Assembly: GCF_000721075.1 (NCBI RefSeq)
Contig: NZ_JOEQ01000021.1
Coordinates: forward strand, 1-64,000
DNA: 64,000 nt
Origin: Streptosporangium amethystogenes
Lineage (GTDB): Bacteria > Actinomycetota > Actinomycetes > Streptosporangiales > Streptosporangiaceae
Reading direction: 5' to 3'
Part shown: positions 18,024 through 27,068 of the stretch, in pieces
Numbering within the stretch: position 1 is the stretch's first letter
How the letters are laid out: the number at the start of each line of letters is the position of its first letter
Position numbers and translations under genes: made by a program
The notes under the pieces: generated by a model
What the model was told of the DNA's origin: nothing
Seen by the model: the letters and a program-made list of their open reading frames with translations, nothing else
Databases searched by the model: none

Positions 18024-19099
18024 AGCGTACGATCACCCACCTGGCCGACGGCCGGGAGCTGTTCTACTTCGACCGCTGCGACGACGCCGACCGCGGAGCG
18101 GTCGACAGACGCGACCTGCCGCCGCGCCCCACCGCCTCCGAGTTGCGTTACGACCCGCTGACCGAGGAGTGGATCGCGGTGGCCGGACACCGCCAGGGCC
18201 GCACCTTCCTGCCCCCGGCCAGCGAGTGCCCGCTCTGCCCTTCCACCTCCGGCAACCTCACCGAGATCCCCTCCGCCGCCTACGAGGTGGCGGTCTTCGA
18301 GAACAGGTTCCCTTCGTTCTCCACCCATCTGGGTGACTACCAGCAGGTCGGCGGGTTGAGTGAGGTTCGCCCCGGGATCGGTCGCTGTGAGGTGGTCTGC
18401 TTCACCGCCGAGCACGACTCCTCATTCGCGATGCTCCCCCCCGAGCAGGTGGAGCTGGTCATGGATGCCTGGATCGACCGTACGGCGGAGCTGTCGGCGA
18501 TGCCGGGCGTGGAGCAGGTGTTCTGTTTCGAGAACCGGGGAGCCGAGATCGGCATCACCCTGGCCCACCCGCACGGCCAGATCTACGCGTACCCCTACGT
18601 GACCCCGCGCACCAGGCTGACCCTCGGGGCGGCCGGGCGCCACCGGGAGCGGACCGGCGGCAACCTGTTCGCCGACGTGCTCGCCGCGGAGCGGGAGGCC
18701 GGGATCCGGGTGGTGGCCTCGAACGAGCACTGGACGGCGTTCGTCCCGGCCGCGGCGCGCTGGCCGGTGGAGGTCCACCTCTACCCCCACCGTCAGGTCC
18801 CCGACCTGGTCGGGCTGGAGCCCGCGGAACGCGCGGCGTTCGGGCCGCTCTACACCGACGTGCTCCGCCGCCTCGACGGACTGTTCGGCGTACCGATGCC
18901 CTACATCGCGGCCTGGCACCAGGCGCCGGTCAACACCGGTCGCGACCTGTCGTACGCGCACATGGAACTGTTCAGCATCCGCCGCACACCGAACAAGCTG
19001 AAGTATCTCGCCGGCTCCGAGTCGGCCATGGGCGCCTTCGTGAACGACGTACTGCCCGAGGAGGCAGCACACCTTCTGCGCTCTGTTGTCACGAACTGA
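18020..19099 (+). CDS. galT: Galactose-1-phosphate uridylyltransferase
   Basis: Leloir-pathway enzyme exchanging UMP between UDP-glucose and galactose-1-phosphate through a uridylyl-histidine. 359 residues. The active-site motif is ITLAHPHGQIYAYP (HPHGQ). The N-terminal metal-site cysteines are in SECPLCPS, and NRFPSF is the substrate-loop motif. The second-half HIT-like signature is VEVHLYPHRQVPDL. The start overlaps the DeoR stop (ATGA at 18020-18023). galK and galE are not adjacent, so the pathway is split or they are elsewhere. Confidence 0.95.
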   Translation: MKRTITHLADGRELFYFDRCDDADRGAVDRRDLPPRPTASELRYDPLTEEWIAVAGHRQGRTFLPPASECPLCPSTSGNLTEIPSAAYEVAVFENRFPSFSTHLGDYQQVGGLSEVRPGIGRCEVVCFTAEHDSSFAMLPPEQVELVMDAWIDRTAELSAMPGVEQVFCFENRGAEIGITLAHPHGQIYAYPYVTPRTRLTLGAAGRHRERTGGNLFADVLAAEREAGIRVVASNEHWTAFVPAAARWPVEVHLYPHRQVPDLVGLEPAERAAFGPLYTDVLRRLDGLFGVPMPYIAAWHQAPVNTGRDLSYAHMELFSIRRTPNKLKYLAGSESAMGAFVNDVLPEEAAHLLRSVVTN

Positions 19100-19182
19100 T
19101 CACCAATCGGTCTCGTCTTGAAGTCGCGTGACCCTGTGTTTACCACTACTATCCTTCCCACATCGGCTGCAACAGCCGATAT

Positions 19183-19293
19183 GCCTAATCCCAGGCGCAT
19201 CGCCCGGGAGCCGGGGAACCACCGCACCTGGGGTGAAACCACTTCGGTGGAAGGGCGTTCTCCAGCCCGAACCCGTCAGCTAACCCGGTAGGC
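19183..19293 (+). ncRNA. ydaO/yuaA-type c-di-AMP riboswitch
   Basis: The P1 arms GCCTA (19183-19187) and TAGGC (19289-19293) close the element. Inside are conserved blocks of the ydaO class: CCGGGAGCCGGGGAACCA, GGGGTGAA, GGAAGGGCGTTCTCCAG, and the diagnostic CCCGAACCCGTCAGCTAACCC. The 3' arm ends 5 nt before the ribosome-binding site of the secreted cell-wall gene, a common target of this class in actinobacteria. No intrinsic terminator is evident, so control could be translational or Rho-dependent. A hairpin (ATCGGCT/AGCCGAT) at 19162-19180 precedes it. Confidence 0.93.
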
Positions 19294-19311
19294 GGAAGGA
19301 GAGGAGAGTTC

Positions 19312-20286
19312 GTGGCGGCCCCGTCCCCCACGTTCCGTCGGCATGCGGCTCTGGTCCTCTGCCTGAGCCTGATCGCCGCGTTCACCCTCGGTGCCCCCAC
19401 CGCGGGAAGCGCGGAGCCCAAGCCGACCGAGGCCAAGCTCCGCGCCGAGCTGGCCAAGCTCAACAAGAAGGTGGACGGGCTGATCGAGGCCTACGCGGCC
19501 AAGCGCGAGTCCTTCAAGAAGGCGCAGAAGGCCGAGACCGTCGCCAAGCAGAACCTGGCCAGGGCCTCCGACCTCTACGCCAAGGCGAAAAAACAGGTCG
19601 ACTCCATAGTCCAGCTCCGCTACCAGAGCAGCACCGGAGGGCTGCCCGCGCTGCTGTTCGCCGACGACCTGGGTGGAGCAGCGGTGATGGAGCAGCTCAC
19701 CGCCCAGCAGAGCGCACACCTGCAGGGCTTCTCCGAGAGCTTCGAACGCAGGAAGAGGGCGACCGAGACGGCCGCCAGGCTCACCGACGAGATCGGTGAG
19801 GAGGCCAAGGAGATGCAGACCCAGCGTGACGAGGTCGAAGACCTGATCAAGGACATCAAGAACAGGCTCGACCGGCTCGCCCCCGTCGGCTCCGGGCGCC
19901 GCTCCGACGGCAGCTGGGCCCCGCAACTCCCCGCCGGCGCCGACAACATCACCGACCGGACTCGGATCATGCGTGAGGCCGTCAAAAGGCGCTTCGATCT
20001 CCCGTACGCCGTCGGTTGCTACCGGTCCGCGAACGACGGCGGCGAGCACCCCCTCGGCCGTGCCTGCGACTTCATGATGAGCACCGGCGGCACGATGCCC
20101 TCGGCCGCCAACATCGCGCTCGGCGACGAGATCGCCGCCTGGGCCATCAAGAACAAGTCCAAGCTCGGGGTGAAGTACGTGATCTGGCGCCAGCGCATCA
20201 ACCACGGCTCCGGCTGGAGAACCATGTCCAACCGCGGCGGCATCACCGCCAACCACTATGACCACCCGCACATCTCGATGTACTAG
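19312..20286 (+). CDS. Secreted coiled-coil cell-wall protein with ARB_07466/VldE-like C-terminal domain
   Basis: 324 residues. A signal peptide covers about residues 1-34 (hydrophobic core ALVLCLSLIAAFTLG, cleavage near AGSA-EPK). A long Lys/Glu-rich coiled coil covers about 38-185, resembling the regulatory coils of NlpC/P60 hydrolases. The C-terminal domain (about 215-324) has GRACDFMMSTGG, VIWRQRINHGSGWR and NHYDHPHIS, as in ARB_07466/VldE-like domains. A peptidoglycan-related role is inferred; no NlpC/P60 Cys is present. The GTG start at 19312 has GGAGAGGAGAG upstream. Expression should follow c-di-AMP through the riboswitch. Confidence 0.82.
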   Translation: MAAPSPTFRRHAALVLCLSLIAAFTLGAPTAGSAEPKPTEAKLRAELAKLNKKVDGLIEAYAAKRESFKKAQKAETVAKQNLARASDLYAKAKKQVDSIVQLRYQSSTGGLPALLFADDLGGAAVMEQLTAQQSAHLQGFSESFERRKRATETAARLTDEIGEEAKEMQTQRDEVEDLIKDIKNRLDRLAPVGSGRRSDGSWAPQLPAGADNITDRTRIMREAVKRRFDLPYAVGCYRSANDGGEHPLGRACDFMMSTGGTMPSAANIALGDEIAAWAIKNKSKLGVKYVIWRQRINHGSGWRTMSNRGGITANHYDHPHISMY

Positions 20287-20381
20287 AGGGGATGCATGTC
20301 CACGAGCTGAGATGATGTTCGTGTCAGCAGGCCGCCGGTTCAGGAAGGCTTGACCGCCGCTGGGGCCGGCGAGCTTCGTGA

Positions 20382-21080
20382 TCATTGCGGCGACGGGTTG
20401 ACGAGCCTGCCCTCGTAGGCGGCGATGACGAGCTGGGCCCGGTCGCGGGCGTGCAGTTTGGCCAGGAGTCGGCCGATGTGGGTCTTGACCGTGCCGACGG
20501 TGAGGTGCAGGTGCTCGGCGATCTCGGAGTTGGACATTCCCTTGCCGATGAGGGTGAGCACCTCGCGCTCGCGCTGGGTGATGTCGTCGAGGCCCCGCGC
20601 GGCCGGGGCGGGGTGGGGGCGTCGCAGGAATTCGGCGATGAGCCGGCGGGTGACGGTGGGCGCCAGCAGTGCTTCGCCGGCGGCGACGACCCGGATGGCG
20701 GCCAGCAACTCGGTCGCCGTGGCGTGCTTGACGAGGAAGCCGCTGGCGCCGGCCCGTAGCGACGCGTAGACGTATTCGTCCTGATCGAACGTGGTGAGGA
20801 TCAGGACGCGGATGCCGGCGCCGGCCGGGTCGGCGCAGATACGTCTGGTCGCCTCGATGCCGTCCATGTCCGGCATCTGCACGTCCATGAGGACGACGTC
20901 CGGTCGCTGCCGGCGGGCCAGGAGTACGGCTTCGGCGCCGGTGCCCGCCTCGCCCACGGTGGCCAGCCCCGGTGTGGTGTCGATGAGGACTTTGAGGCTG
21001 TCGCGTAACAGGACCTGGTCCTCGGCGAGCAGGACCCGGATGGGCGGGGGCGGATCGTGCGGGGCGGCCTCGATGATCAT
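20382..21080 (-). CDS. NarL/LuxR-family response regulator
   Basis: 232 residues. The receiver domain (about 14-130) has the phosphoacceptor Asp in VVLMDVQMPDMDG, the acidic pair in LLAEDQ, Thr in LILTTFDQDEY and Lys in FLVKHA. The C-terminal LuxR HTH (about 165-230) has LTQREREVL-type ITQREREVLTLIGKGMSNSEIAEHLHLTVGTVKTH in two parts. It overlaps the upstream histidine kinase gene by 4 bp (ATGA, 21077-21080), giving a two-component operon. The target may include the divergently transcribed membrane protein. Confidence 0.94.
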   Translation of the reverse strand: MIIEAAPHDPPPPIRVLLAEDQVLLRDSLKVLIDTTPGLATVGEAGTGAEAVLLARRQRPDVVLMDVQMPDMDGIEATRRICADPAGAGIRVLILTTFDQDEYVYASLRAGASGFLVKHATATELLAAIRVVAAGEALLAPTVTRRLIAEFLRRPHPAPAARGLDDITQREREVLTLIGKGMSNSEIAEHLHLTVGTVKTHIGRLLAKLHARDRAQLVIAAYEGRLVNPSPQ

Positions 21081-22276
21081 GTCATGGTGCCGTTCGGATC
21101 GTAGGGCAGCCGAGCCGACACGCGAAAGCCCCCTTCGGGCCGGGATCCCGCGCTGAACGTGCCTCCGTACATCTTGGCCCGTTCGCGCATGCCGATGAGG
21201 CCGTGTCCGCCGTGGCCCGGTCGCGGCGGCCGGCCATGTCGGGAACCGTCGTCGACGACCTCGATCACGACCTCCCGTCCGTCGACGTCCACGGTGACAG
21301 CGCAGCGGGTGGGCCCCGCGTGGGTGATGACGTTGGTCAGGGCCTGTTGCACGATCCGGTACACCGACACCGCGACCGCGGGAGGTAGCGCGGCCTCTTC
21401 GCGGACGGTCAGGTCGACCTCGACTCCGGCCGAGCGGGCGTGGGCGGCCAGCTCGGGCAGGTCCGCCATGCCTGGAACGGGCAGACGGGCCTGCTGGGGA
21501 TCGCCGTCGGACCGCAGCAGGTCGAGTACTCGATGGATCTCGGTGAGCGTGCTTCGGCTGGTCTCCTCGATGACGGCCAGCGCGGCGCGTACCTCCTGCG
21601 GGCGCGCGTCGGCGACATGGTTGGCCACGGTGGCCTTGACGGCGATCAGGCTCATGCTGTGGCCGATCACGTCATGCAGTTCCCGGGCGATGCGCCTGCG
21701 CTCGTCGGCCACCGCGGCCTCGGCGAGGTGACGAACGAGACGAGCGGTCGTGTCCCGTTTCCAACGGACGACCGCCCCGACGGCCCATCCGGCGGTCAGG
21801 AGGACACAGATCATCCCGATCTCCACCGGCCAGTACGGCGGCAGCTCGCTGCGCCAGGCCGAGGGTGCGAGGCCGGGGAACACCCGCGCGTAGAAGATCA
21901 GGATCGCGGTCACCGCGGCGGACAGACAGGCCGCCAAGCCCGCCACCGACCAGGCGACCGAGGTGGTGGTGGCCACCAGGTACAGCACCAGCACGGTCGG
22001 CACGAACGACACCCAGATCGCACCCGCCGCGACGGCACCGGCCACCGTCGCCAGCACGCCCGCGGCGCACGCCAGAGCGAGCATGGCCCGAGGCCGGCGC
22101 CGCCGGACGGCGACCGGAAAGCTCACGACCCCCGCCACCGGCCAGGCCGACCAGGCGGGCCACCACGACGACGGCCCCGGCGGATCGACGATGGCGTATC
22201 CGACGGCCAGCGCCACGACGACCGCCGTCGCCGCGTCGGCGACGCCCCTGCCACCGAGCCGCCGAGCCCACTCCAT
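21077..22276 (-). CDS. Sensor histidine kinase (HisKA_3 type)
   Basis: 399 residues. The N-terminal half carries several transmembrane helices (about residues 13-165). The dimerisation/phosphoacceptor motif ERRRIARELHDVIGHSMSLI has its His near residue 201, and the HATPase_c domain follows (N-box VQQALTNVITHA, G1 VVDDGS, GHGGHGLIGMRERA). The cognate regulator follows with a 4-bp overlap. There is no ribosome-binding site; the ATG is 6 nt after TAACTT (22283-22288, minus strand), consistent with a leaderless transcript. This is the DesK-like class common in actinobacteria; the stimulus is unknown. Confidence 0.93.
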   Translation of the reverse strand: MEWARRLGGRGVADAATAVVVALAVGYAIVDPPGPSSWWPAWSAWPVAGVVSFPVAVRRRRPRAMLALACAAGVLATVAGAVAAGAIWVSFVPTVLVLYLVATTTSVAWSVAGLAACLSAAVTAILIFYARVFPGLAPSAWRSELPPYWPVEIGMICVLLTAGWAVGAVVRWKRDTTARLVRHLAEAAVADERRRIARELHDVIGHSMSLIAVKATVANHVADARPQEVRAALAVIEETSRSTLTEIHRVLDLLRSDGDPQQARLPVPGMADLPELAAHARSAGVEVDLTVREEAALPPAVAVSVYRIVQQALTNVITHAGPTRCAVTVDVDGREVVIEVVDDGSRHGRPPRPGHGGHGLIGMRERAKMYGGTFSAGSRPEGGFRVSARLPYDPNGTMT

Positions 22277-22463
22277 GACGAGAAGTTATCGCCTCACCAG
22301 ATCACCCGGCATCCGCCCACGGTCGGACACCCGCATCCGCCCGAGGTCATACCACCGGCTCGTGCGTGCCGCGCCAAGATGCGACCCGAGCCAGACGCGC
22401 CCCCACCGCACCGCCCATCACCATGCTGATGCACGCCGACACCGACAAGAGGGACAGGAACCC

Positions 22464-23288
22464 ATGAACGTTGAGCTTCGCCGGCGAATCACCCGATGGC
22501 GACAGGCCGGCGCGGACCGGCGTGCCACCAACGCCACGGCCAACCTGGGCCGGCAACCCCCGTTTCCCGGACGATGGGTGAGCGCCATCGCGCTGATCGG
22601 CGGCCCCGCCCTGCTCATGGCCGGGATTCTCCTACGCTCCCGGTTCCACTACTTCTTCCCTGATCAACTCGCCGCCTACGCCCGGCACCCCGCCCTCATC
22701 ACCGCCGCCTACGCCTGCTTCGCCTGCGGGACCATCCTGCTGTGGCCGGCGGTCATGACGCTGGCGCAGCGGATCGCCGCCACCAGCCCGCTGTGGGGAC
22801 TGTGGGGCGGCTGCCTGGTGATCGTCGGCCTGTTCACCCGAACCTTCCAGTTCGGCACCGATCACCTGGCCTTTCACCTGACCGACACCCTTGGCCCGCA
22901 ATCAATGATCGACGGTATCGCCGCCTACTACGCAGCATGGCAGGATACGCACTGGCATCCGTTCAAGACACTGTCCGGAGCAGCCTTCTTCGGCTGGGTC
23001 GTACTGGCCGTCGGCGCCTACCGCTCCGGCGCCCTGGGGCCGGGCCGCTCGATCGCGCTCGGCCTGATGTCGGCCCTCGCGCTCGGGACACTCAAAGGCA
23101 CCCAGATCCCGCAGTCCATCATCGCCGCAGGCGGGCTTTGCGCCGCGTTCGTCCCCCTGGGCATCTCCCTGCTGCGCAGCGGCCCCCTGCCGAGCAAACG
23201 CGCCGTGCTCTGGCTCGTCGTCCTCATCGGATGGCTCGCCTTCGGCGCGGCCTTCGGCGCCACTCTGGCACCGTTCACGCGGGGCTGA
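22464..23288 (+). CDS. Multi-pass membrane protein of unknown function
   Basis: 274 residues with about six or seven hydrophobic segments (for example VSAIALIGGPALLMAGILL, LITAAYACFACGTILLW, LWGGCLVIVGLF, FFGWVVLAVGAY, and two near the C-terminus). No catalytic motif was recognised. The loop HLAFHLTDTLG contains closely spaced His residues, but this is not enough to assign a function. The ATG at 22464 has AGGA upstream; the frame is open far upstream but overlaps the histidine kinase there. It is divergent from the two-component operon and so may be its target. Confidence 0.7.
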   Translation: MNVELRRRITRWRQAGADRRATNATANLGRQPPFPGRWVSAIALIGGPALLMAGILLRSRFHYFFPDQLAAYARHPALITAAYACFACGTILLWPAVMTLAQRIAATSPLWGLWGGCLVIVGLFTRTFQFGTDHLAFHLTDTLGPQSMIDGIAAYYAAWQDTHWHPFKTLSGAAFFGWVVLAVGAYRSGALGPGRSIALGLMSALALGTLKGTQIPQSIIAAGGLCAAFVPLGISLLRSGPLPSKRAVLWLVVLIGWLAFGAAFGATLAPFTRG

Positions 23289-23370
23289 GGACGGCCCGGA
23301 ACTCACAACCTCCGCACGGCCGTGTCGGCGAGACGGGCAGCGCCACCTCCGATGGGCGGCCGTTAGCGGG

Positions 23371-24396
23371 TCAGTCGTGGCCGGGGGCGGTGGAACCGCG
23401 CACCACCAGTTCGGTGGCGAGTTCGACGTGGTGGGAGTCGACTCGTTCGCCTGCCGCCAGGCGCAGGGCCGTGCGTACGGCGACGCCGCCCATCTCTCTC
23501 AGCGGCTGGCGTACGGTGGTCAGCGGGGGCGAGGCCATGCAGGCGACCTGGGTGTCGTCGAAGCCGACGATGCTGAGGTCCTCGGGCACGCGCACCCCTC
23601 GCGCCCTGGCCGCCTCCAGCACGCCGAGCGCGATGTCGTCGCAGCCGGCGAAGATGGCCGTGGGGACCTCAGGCAGGTCCAACAGGGCCGCACCGCCCGT
23701 CACACCCTCCCGGTAGTGGAAGCGCCCCGCCCGTACGTAACCCGGGGGAACCGAGGCGCCCGCGGCCTCCATCGCGGCGCGATAGCCGTGTAGCCGGGCC
23801 TGGTTGCAGGCGGCGGTGACCGGGCCGCCGAGGTAGGCGATGCGCCGATGTCCGAGCGTGAGCAGGTGCTGCGTGGCGGCCACGCCCCCGGCGAAGTTCG
23901 TCGAGCCGACGCTGGTGACCCCCCTGGTCTGCGGCAGGTTCAGCGGGTCGATCACGACCAGTGGCAACCGCACGCGGGACAGGGCGGCGAGCTGCCCGGC
24001 GGTCAACTCGCTGGTGATGGCGATCAGGGCCCGCCGACCGGCCGTGACCAGGCCGCGCGCCCAGGCTCCGGCGCGGTCGGCGTTCGTCCGGATGCTCACC
24101 ACGATCGCCGCGTCGACCTCGGCCCCAGCCTGCACGGCGCCCTGGACGATCTCGGTCGAGTACGCGTTGAGGTCGGCGTCCAGCTCCACTTCGATCGTGT
24201 CCAGCACGGCCGCGTCGCCCCGGCGGCGCTGCGGCGGCGCGACGTAGTGGTGCTGCTCCAGCAACGACTCCACGCGGGAGCGGGTCACCGGGGAGACGTC
24301 GCCTCGGCCGTTGAGCACCTTCGACACGGTCGCGACCGACACGCCCGCCGAGGCCGCGACCGTGGCCAGCGTGGCCCGTCTAGGACTGGCCGGCAT
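23371..24396 (-). CDS. LacI-family transcriptional repressor
   Basis: 341 residues. The N-terminal LacI HTH (about 8-55) reads LATVAASAGVSVATVSKVLN, then VSPVTRSRVESLLEQHHY. The C-terminal periplasmic-binding-like effector domain has RIAYLGGP, IFAGCDDIALGVLEAARARG, and LSIVGFDDTQVACMASPPLT. The ATG at 24396 has GGAGG 5 nt upstream. Its 5' end overlaps the GH3 beta-glucosidase gene by 17 bp, so the two are co-transcribed. It probably controls this operon and the divergent ABC importer through the CCGAAA-type operators at 26875-26888 and 27055-27068. Confidence 0.94.
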   Translation of the reverse strand: MPASPRRATLATVAASAGVSVATVSKVLNGRGDVSPVTRSRVESLLEQHHYVAPPQRRRGDAAVLDTIEVELDADLNAYSTEIVQGAVQAGAEVDAAIVVSIRTNADRAGAWARGLVTAGRRALIAITSELTAGQLAALSRVRLPLVVIDPLNLPQTRGVTSVGSTNFAGGVAATQHLLTLGHRRIAYLGGPVTAACNQARLHGYRAAMEAAGASVPPGYVRAGRFHYREGVTGGAALLDLPEVPTAIFAGCDDIALGVLEAARARGVRVPEDLSIVGFDDTQVACMASPPLTTVRQPLREMGGVAVRTALRLAAGERVDSHHVELATELVVRGSTAPGHD

Positions 24397-26836
24397 CTGT
24401 TCCTCCCTGCTGTGTGGCGGAAGAGCCCGGTGCCGGTTCCACATCCACGCGGGTGACCAGCCGGCGGCCTGGGCCGACGTGACGCAGCGGGCCGGTCAAT
24501 CGTATGTGGCCCCGGCAGGGCAGGTGGGACGCCGACGTGCCCACGAGCACCTCAAGGTCCCCCGGTTCGACGACGCGCCGCAGGTCGCGCCCGGTGAACG
24601 CGGTCCGGTCGGCGGGTACGGTGAAGGTCGCCAGGGCGCTCGCGCCGGGCTCCAGCCGGACCCGGGCGAACCCGGTGAGCTGCCGCACCGGCCGGGTGAC
24701 CTGGGCGACCACATCGTACAGGAAGAGCTGGACGACCTCCTCCCCCGTCCGGCCCCCGGTGTTGCGCACCCGCACCGACACGGTGAACTCGCCGTCGGTG
24801 GGCACCTCGGCGTCACTGATCCTCAAGGAGTCGATCTCGAAGCTGGTGTACGAGGCGCCGTACCCGAACGGGAACAGCGGGGTCGGGTCGAGATTGCTGA
24901 TGCCGTGGCTGTTGGAGCCCAGCGGCGGCTGCAGGTAGGTGCCCGGCTGCCCGCCCGGGCCGCGTGGGATCTGCACCGGCAGCTTTCCACTGGGCTGCAC
25001 CCTGCCGGACAGGACCCCGGCGATGGCCACCCCGCCCTCCTCGCCGGGCATGAACGCCTGGACGAGCGCGGCGGCCGTCCCGGACACACCGCCCAGCGCG
25101 TATGGGCGGCCCGAGACGACGACCACCACGACCGGCGTGCCGGTGCCGGCCAACTCGGCCAGCAGGTCCTCCTGCACTCCGGGCAGCCGCAGGTCTTCGG
25201 CGTCGCAGCCTTCGCCCGACGTACCCAGCCCGAACATCCCCGCCAGGTCACCGACGACGGCCACGCACACGTCGGACTCACGGGCCGCCTGGAGGGCGGC
25301 GGCGAAGCCGGAGCGGTCGTCGCCCCGCACGTCGCAGCCTGGCCGGTGGATCAGCTCGGCATCGGGCAGCTCGGCCCGCAGCGCGTCGAGCAGGCTGGGC
25401 GCGGCCACACCGAGCCCGAGCCCCGGATGGCGGGGCAGCACGTGGTTGGGGAAGGCGTAGCAGCCCATGAACGTGTGCGGGTCATCGGCGCAGGGGCCGA
25501 CCACGGCCACCCGGCGCGGCTCCGGGCGCCCCTCGCCGAGCAGCGGCAGTGCGGTGCCCGCGTCGAGCAGCACGATCGACCGCTCGGCCAGTTCCCGGGC
25601 CAGTTCCCGGTTGGCCGGCGAGTCCAGGTCCACGGTCCGTGCCCCGGCCACCGACTTCTCCGGCGTCCAGTCCGGGTCCAGCAGTCCGAGCTGCACCTTC
25701 TGCGTGAGCAGGCGCCGGGCGGCCCGGTCGACCAGGGACTCCGGCAGCTCGCCCCGCCGCACCCGCCCGGTGAGGTGCTGGCCGAAGCCGAGCGTGTTGG
25801 GCAGCTCGACGTCGATGCCCGCGGTCAGCGCCTGCACCCCGGCCTCGTCGGCGTCCGCGGCGACCTGGTGCATCGTCGCGAGGAACGGGATCGCCCAGTA
25901 GTCCGACACCACCGTCCCGGTGAACCCCCACTCGTCGCGCAGCAGGTCGGTCAGCAGCCACGAGTCGGCCGCGGCGGGAACGCCGTCCACGTCGGAGTAC
26001 GAGTTCATGACCGAACGCGCGCCGCCCTCGACGATGGCGGTCTCGAACGTCGGCAGGATCATGTCCATCAGCTCGCGCCGGCCCATCGGCACCGGGCCGT
26101 GGTTGCGGGCCGCCCGGGAGGCGGAGTAGCCGGCGAAGTGCTTGAGCGTGGCGATGATCCCGGCGCTCTGGAGGCCGCGCACGTAGGCCGCGCCGAGCGT
26201 CGCGACGAGGTACGGGTCTTCGCCCATGGTCTCCTCGACCCGGCCCCAGCGGTAGTCGCGCACCACGTCCAGCACCGGCGACAGGCCCTGGTGGACGCCC
26301 ACGGCGCGCATGTCCCGTCCGATGGCGGCGGCCATCCGCTCCACCAGGTCCGGGTCGAACGTCGCACCCCAGGCGATGGCCGCCGGGTAGACGGTCGCGC
26401 CGTAGGTGGTGAAACCGGTCAGGCACTCCTCGTGGACCAGCGCCGGGATGCCGAACCGGGAGTGCTTCACCACCTCCGACTGCAGCCGTACCACCTCCGC
26501 GGCGCCCTCCGCAGCGGTCACCGGAACACTGCCGAACACCCGCGTCAGGTGACCGAGCCCGTGGCGGATCGCCTCCTCGAAGGGCACCCTCCCCGAGGCC
26601 GCGAAGACGTCCTGCATCGGAGCCACGTTCGCCGGGCCTTCGGCCTCCTCCTCGGGCTCCCCGCCCTGGTCGGCCTGCATGTCGTTGCCGAGCCATCGGC
26701 TGCCGAGCTGGCCGACCTTCTCCTCCAGAGTCATCTCCTCAAGGAGGGCGTCGACCCGGTCGGCCACCGGGAGTGCCGGGTCCTGCCATGGACGGAGGAT
26801 CCGGCCCGCCGCGGAGGCCCCATCTAGCGCCGTCAT
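24380..26836 (-). CDS. Glycoside hydrolase family 3 beta-glucosidase/beta-xylosidase
   Basis: 818 residues with no signal peptide, so it probably acts on imported oligosaccharides in the cytoplasm. The GH3 N-terminal barrel includes VGVHQGLSPVLDVVRDYRWGR, TLKHFAGYSAS and the nucleophile region GTVVSDYWAI (Asp). The alpha/beta sandwich domain follows (AVVGPCADDP), and the C-terminal Fn3-like domain covers about residues 690-785. The ATG at 26836 is preceded by GAGGAGAG. Its 3' end overlaps the LacI gene. It is divergent from a sugar ABC importer, so this is a complete uptake-and-hydrolysis locus except for the ATPase. The sugar (gluco- or xylo-oligosaccharide) cannot be fixed from sequence. 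Confidence 0.94.
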   Translation of the reverse strand: MTALDGASAAGRILRPWQDPALPVADRVDALLEEMTLEEKVGQLGSRWLGNDMQADQGGEPEEEAEGPANVAPMQDVFAASGRVPFEEAIRHGLGHLTRVFGSVPVTAAEGAAEVVRLQSEVVKHSRFGIPALVHEECLTGFTTYGATVYPAAIAWGATFDPDLVERMAAAIGRDMRAVGVHQGLSPVLDVVRDYRWGRVEETMGEDPYLVATLGAAYVRGLQSAGIIATLKHFAGYSASRAARNHGPVPMGRRELMDMILPTFETAIVEGGARSVMNSYSDVDGVPAAADSWLLTDLLRDEWGFTGTVVSDYWAIPFLATMHQVAADADEAGVQALTAGIDVELPNTLGFGQHLTGRVRRGELPESLVDRAARRLLTQKVQLGLLDPDWTPEKSVAGARTVDLDSPANRELARELAERSIVLLDAGTALPLLGEGRPEPRRVAVVGPCADDPHTFMGCYAFPNHVLPRHPGLGLGVAAPSLLDALRAELPDAELIHRPGCDVRGDDRSGFAAALQAARESDVCVAVVGDLAGMFGLGTSGEGCDAEDLRLPGVQEDLLAELAGTGTPVVVVVVSGRPYALGGVSGTAAALVQAFMPGEEGGVAIAGVLSGRVQPSGKLPVQIPRGPGGQPGTYLQPPLGSNSHGISNLDPTPLFPFGYGASYTSFEIDSLRISDAEVPTDGEFTVSVRVRNTGGRTGEEVVQLFLYDVVAQVTRPVRQLTGFARVRLEPGASALATFTVPADRTAFTGRDLRRVVEPGDLEVLVGTSASHLPCRGHIRLTGPLRHVGPGRRLVTRVDVEPAPGSSATQQGGTDAGQS

Positions 26837-26874
26837 CTGCTCTCTCCTCAAGGAAAACTCATCCGCACAATTTT

Positions 26875-26888
26875 CCGAAACTTTTCGG
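26875..26888. promoter_or_regulatory. LacI-type operator 1 (beta-glucosidase side)
   Basis: Perfect inverted repeat CCGAAA-CT-TTTCGG, 39 bp upstream of the beta-glucosidase start. Its spacing and half-site are typical of LacI-family operators. Confidence 0.65.
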
Positions 26889-26980
26889 GGTGTTGCGGTA
26901 GCCCTGTTCGAATCCTGGCGCATATGAGATGACCAGGAAAAGCCCCAGATGAGAGTACCTTACATACCTAATATACGAAG

Positions 26981-26996
26981 CTCATACCGATATGAG
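26981..26996. repeat. Inverted repeat CTCATA-CCGA-TATGAG
   Basis: A 6-bp perfect inverted repeat with a 4-nt centre midway between the two CCGAAA-type operators. TATGAG occurs again at about 26923-26928. It may be a second regulator's site or part of the minus-strand promoter. Confidence 0.3.
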
Positions 26997-27004
26997 GCCA
27001 CCTC

Positions 27005-27033
27005 TTGACAGGTAGGTAGCGGAAATCTAAATT
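27005..27033 (+). promoter_or_regulatory. Promoter of the sugar ABC importer operon
   Basis: Consensus -35 TTGACA (27005-27010), a 17-bp spacer and -10 TAAATT (27028-27033). Transcription should start near 27040, so operator 2 at 27055-27068 lies just inside the transcript, fitting repression. Confidence 0.65.
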
Positions 27034-27054
27034 TGCGTGCCACGCGGCCTGTTT

Positions 27055-27068
27055 CGGAAATGTTTCGA
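27055..27068. promoter_or_regulatory. LacI-type operator 2 (importer side)
   Basis: CGGAAA-TG-TTTCGA: the same architecture as operator 1 with one mismatch in each half-site, placed about +15 to +28 from the predicted transcription start. Confidence 0.55.

Noticed and set aside
18020..19099. A complete gal operon
   Set aside because: Only galT is present. The next gene is a secreted cell-wall protein under its own riboswitch; no galK or galE was found nearby.
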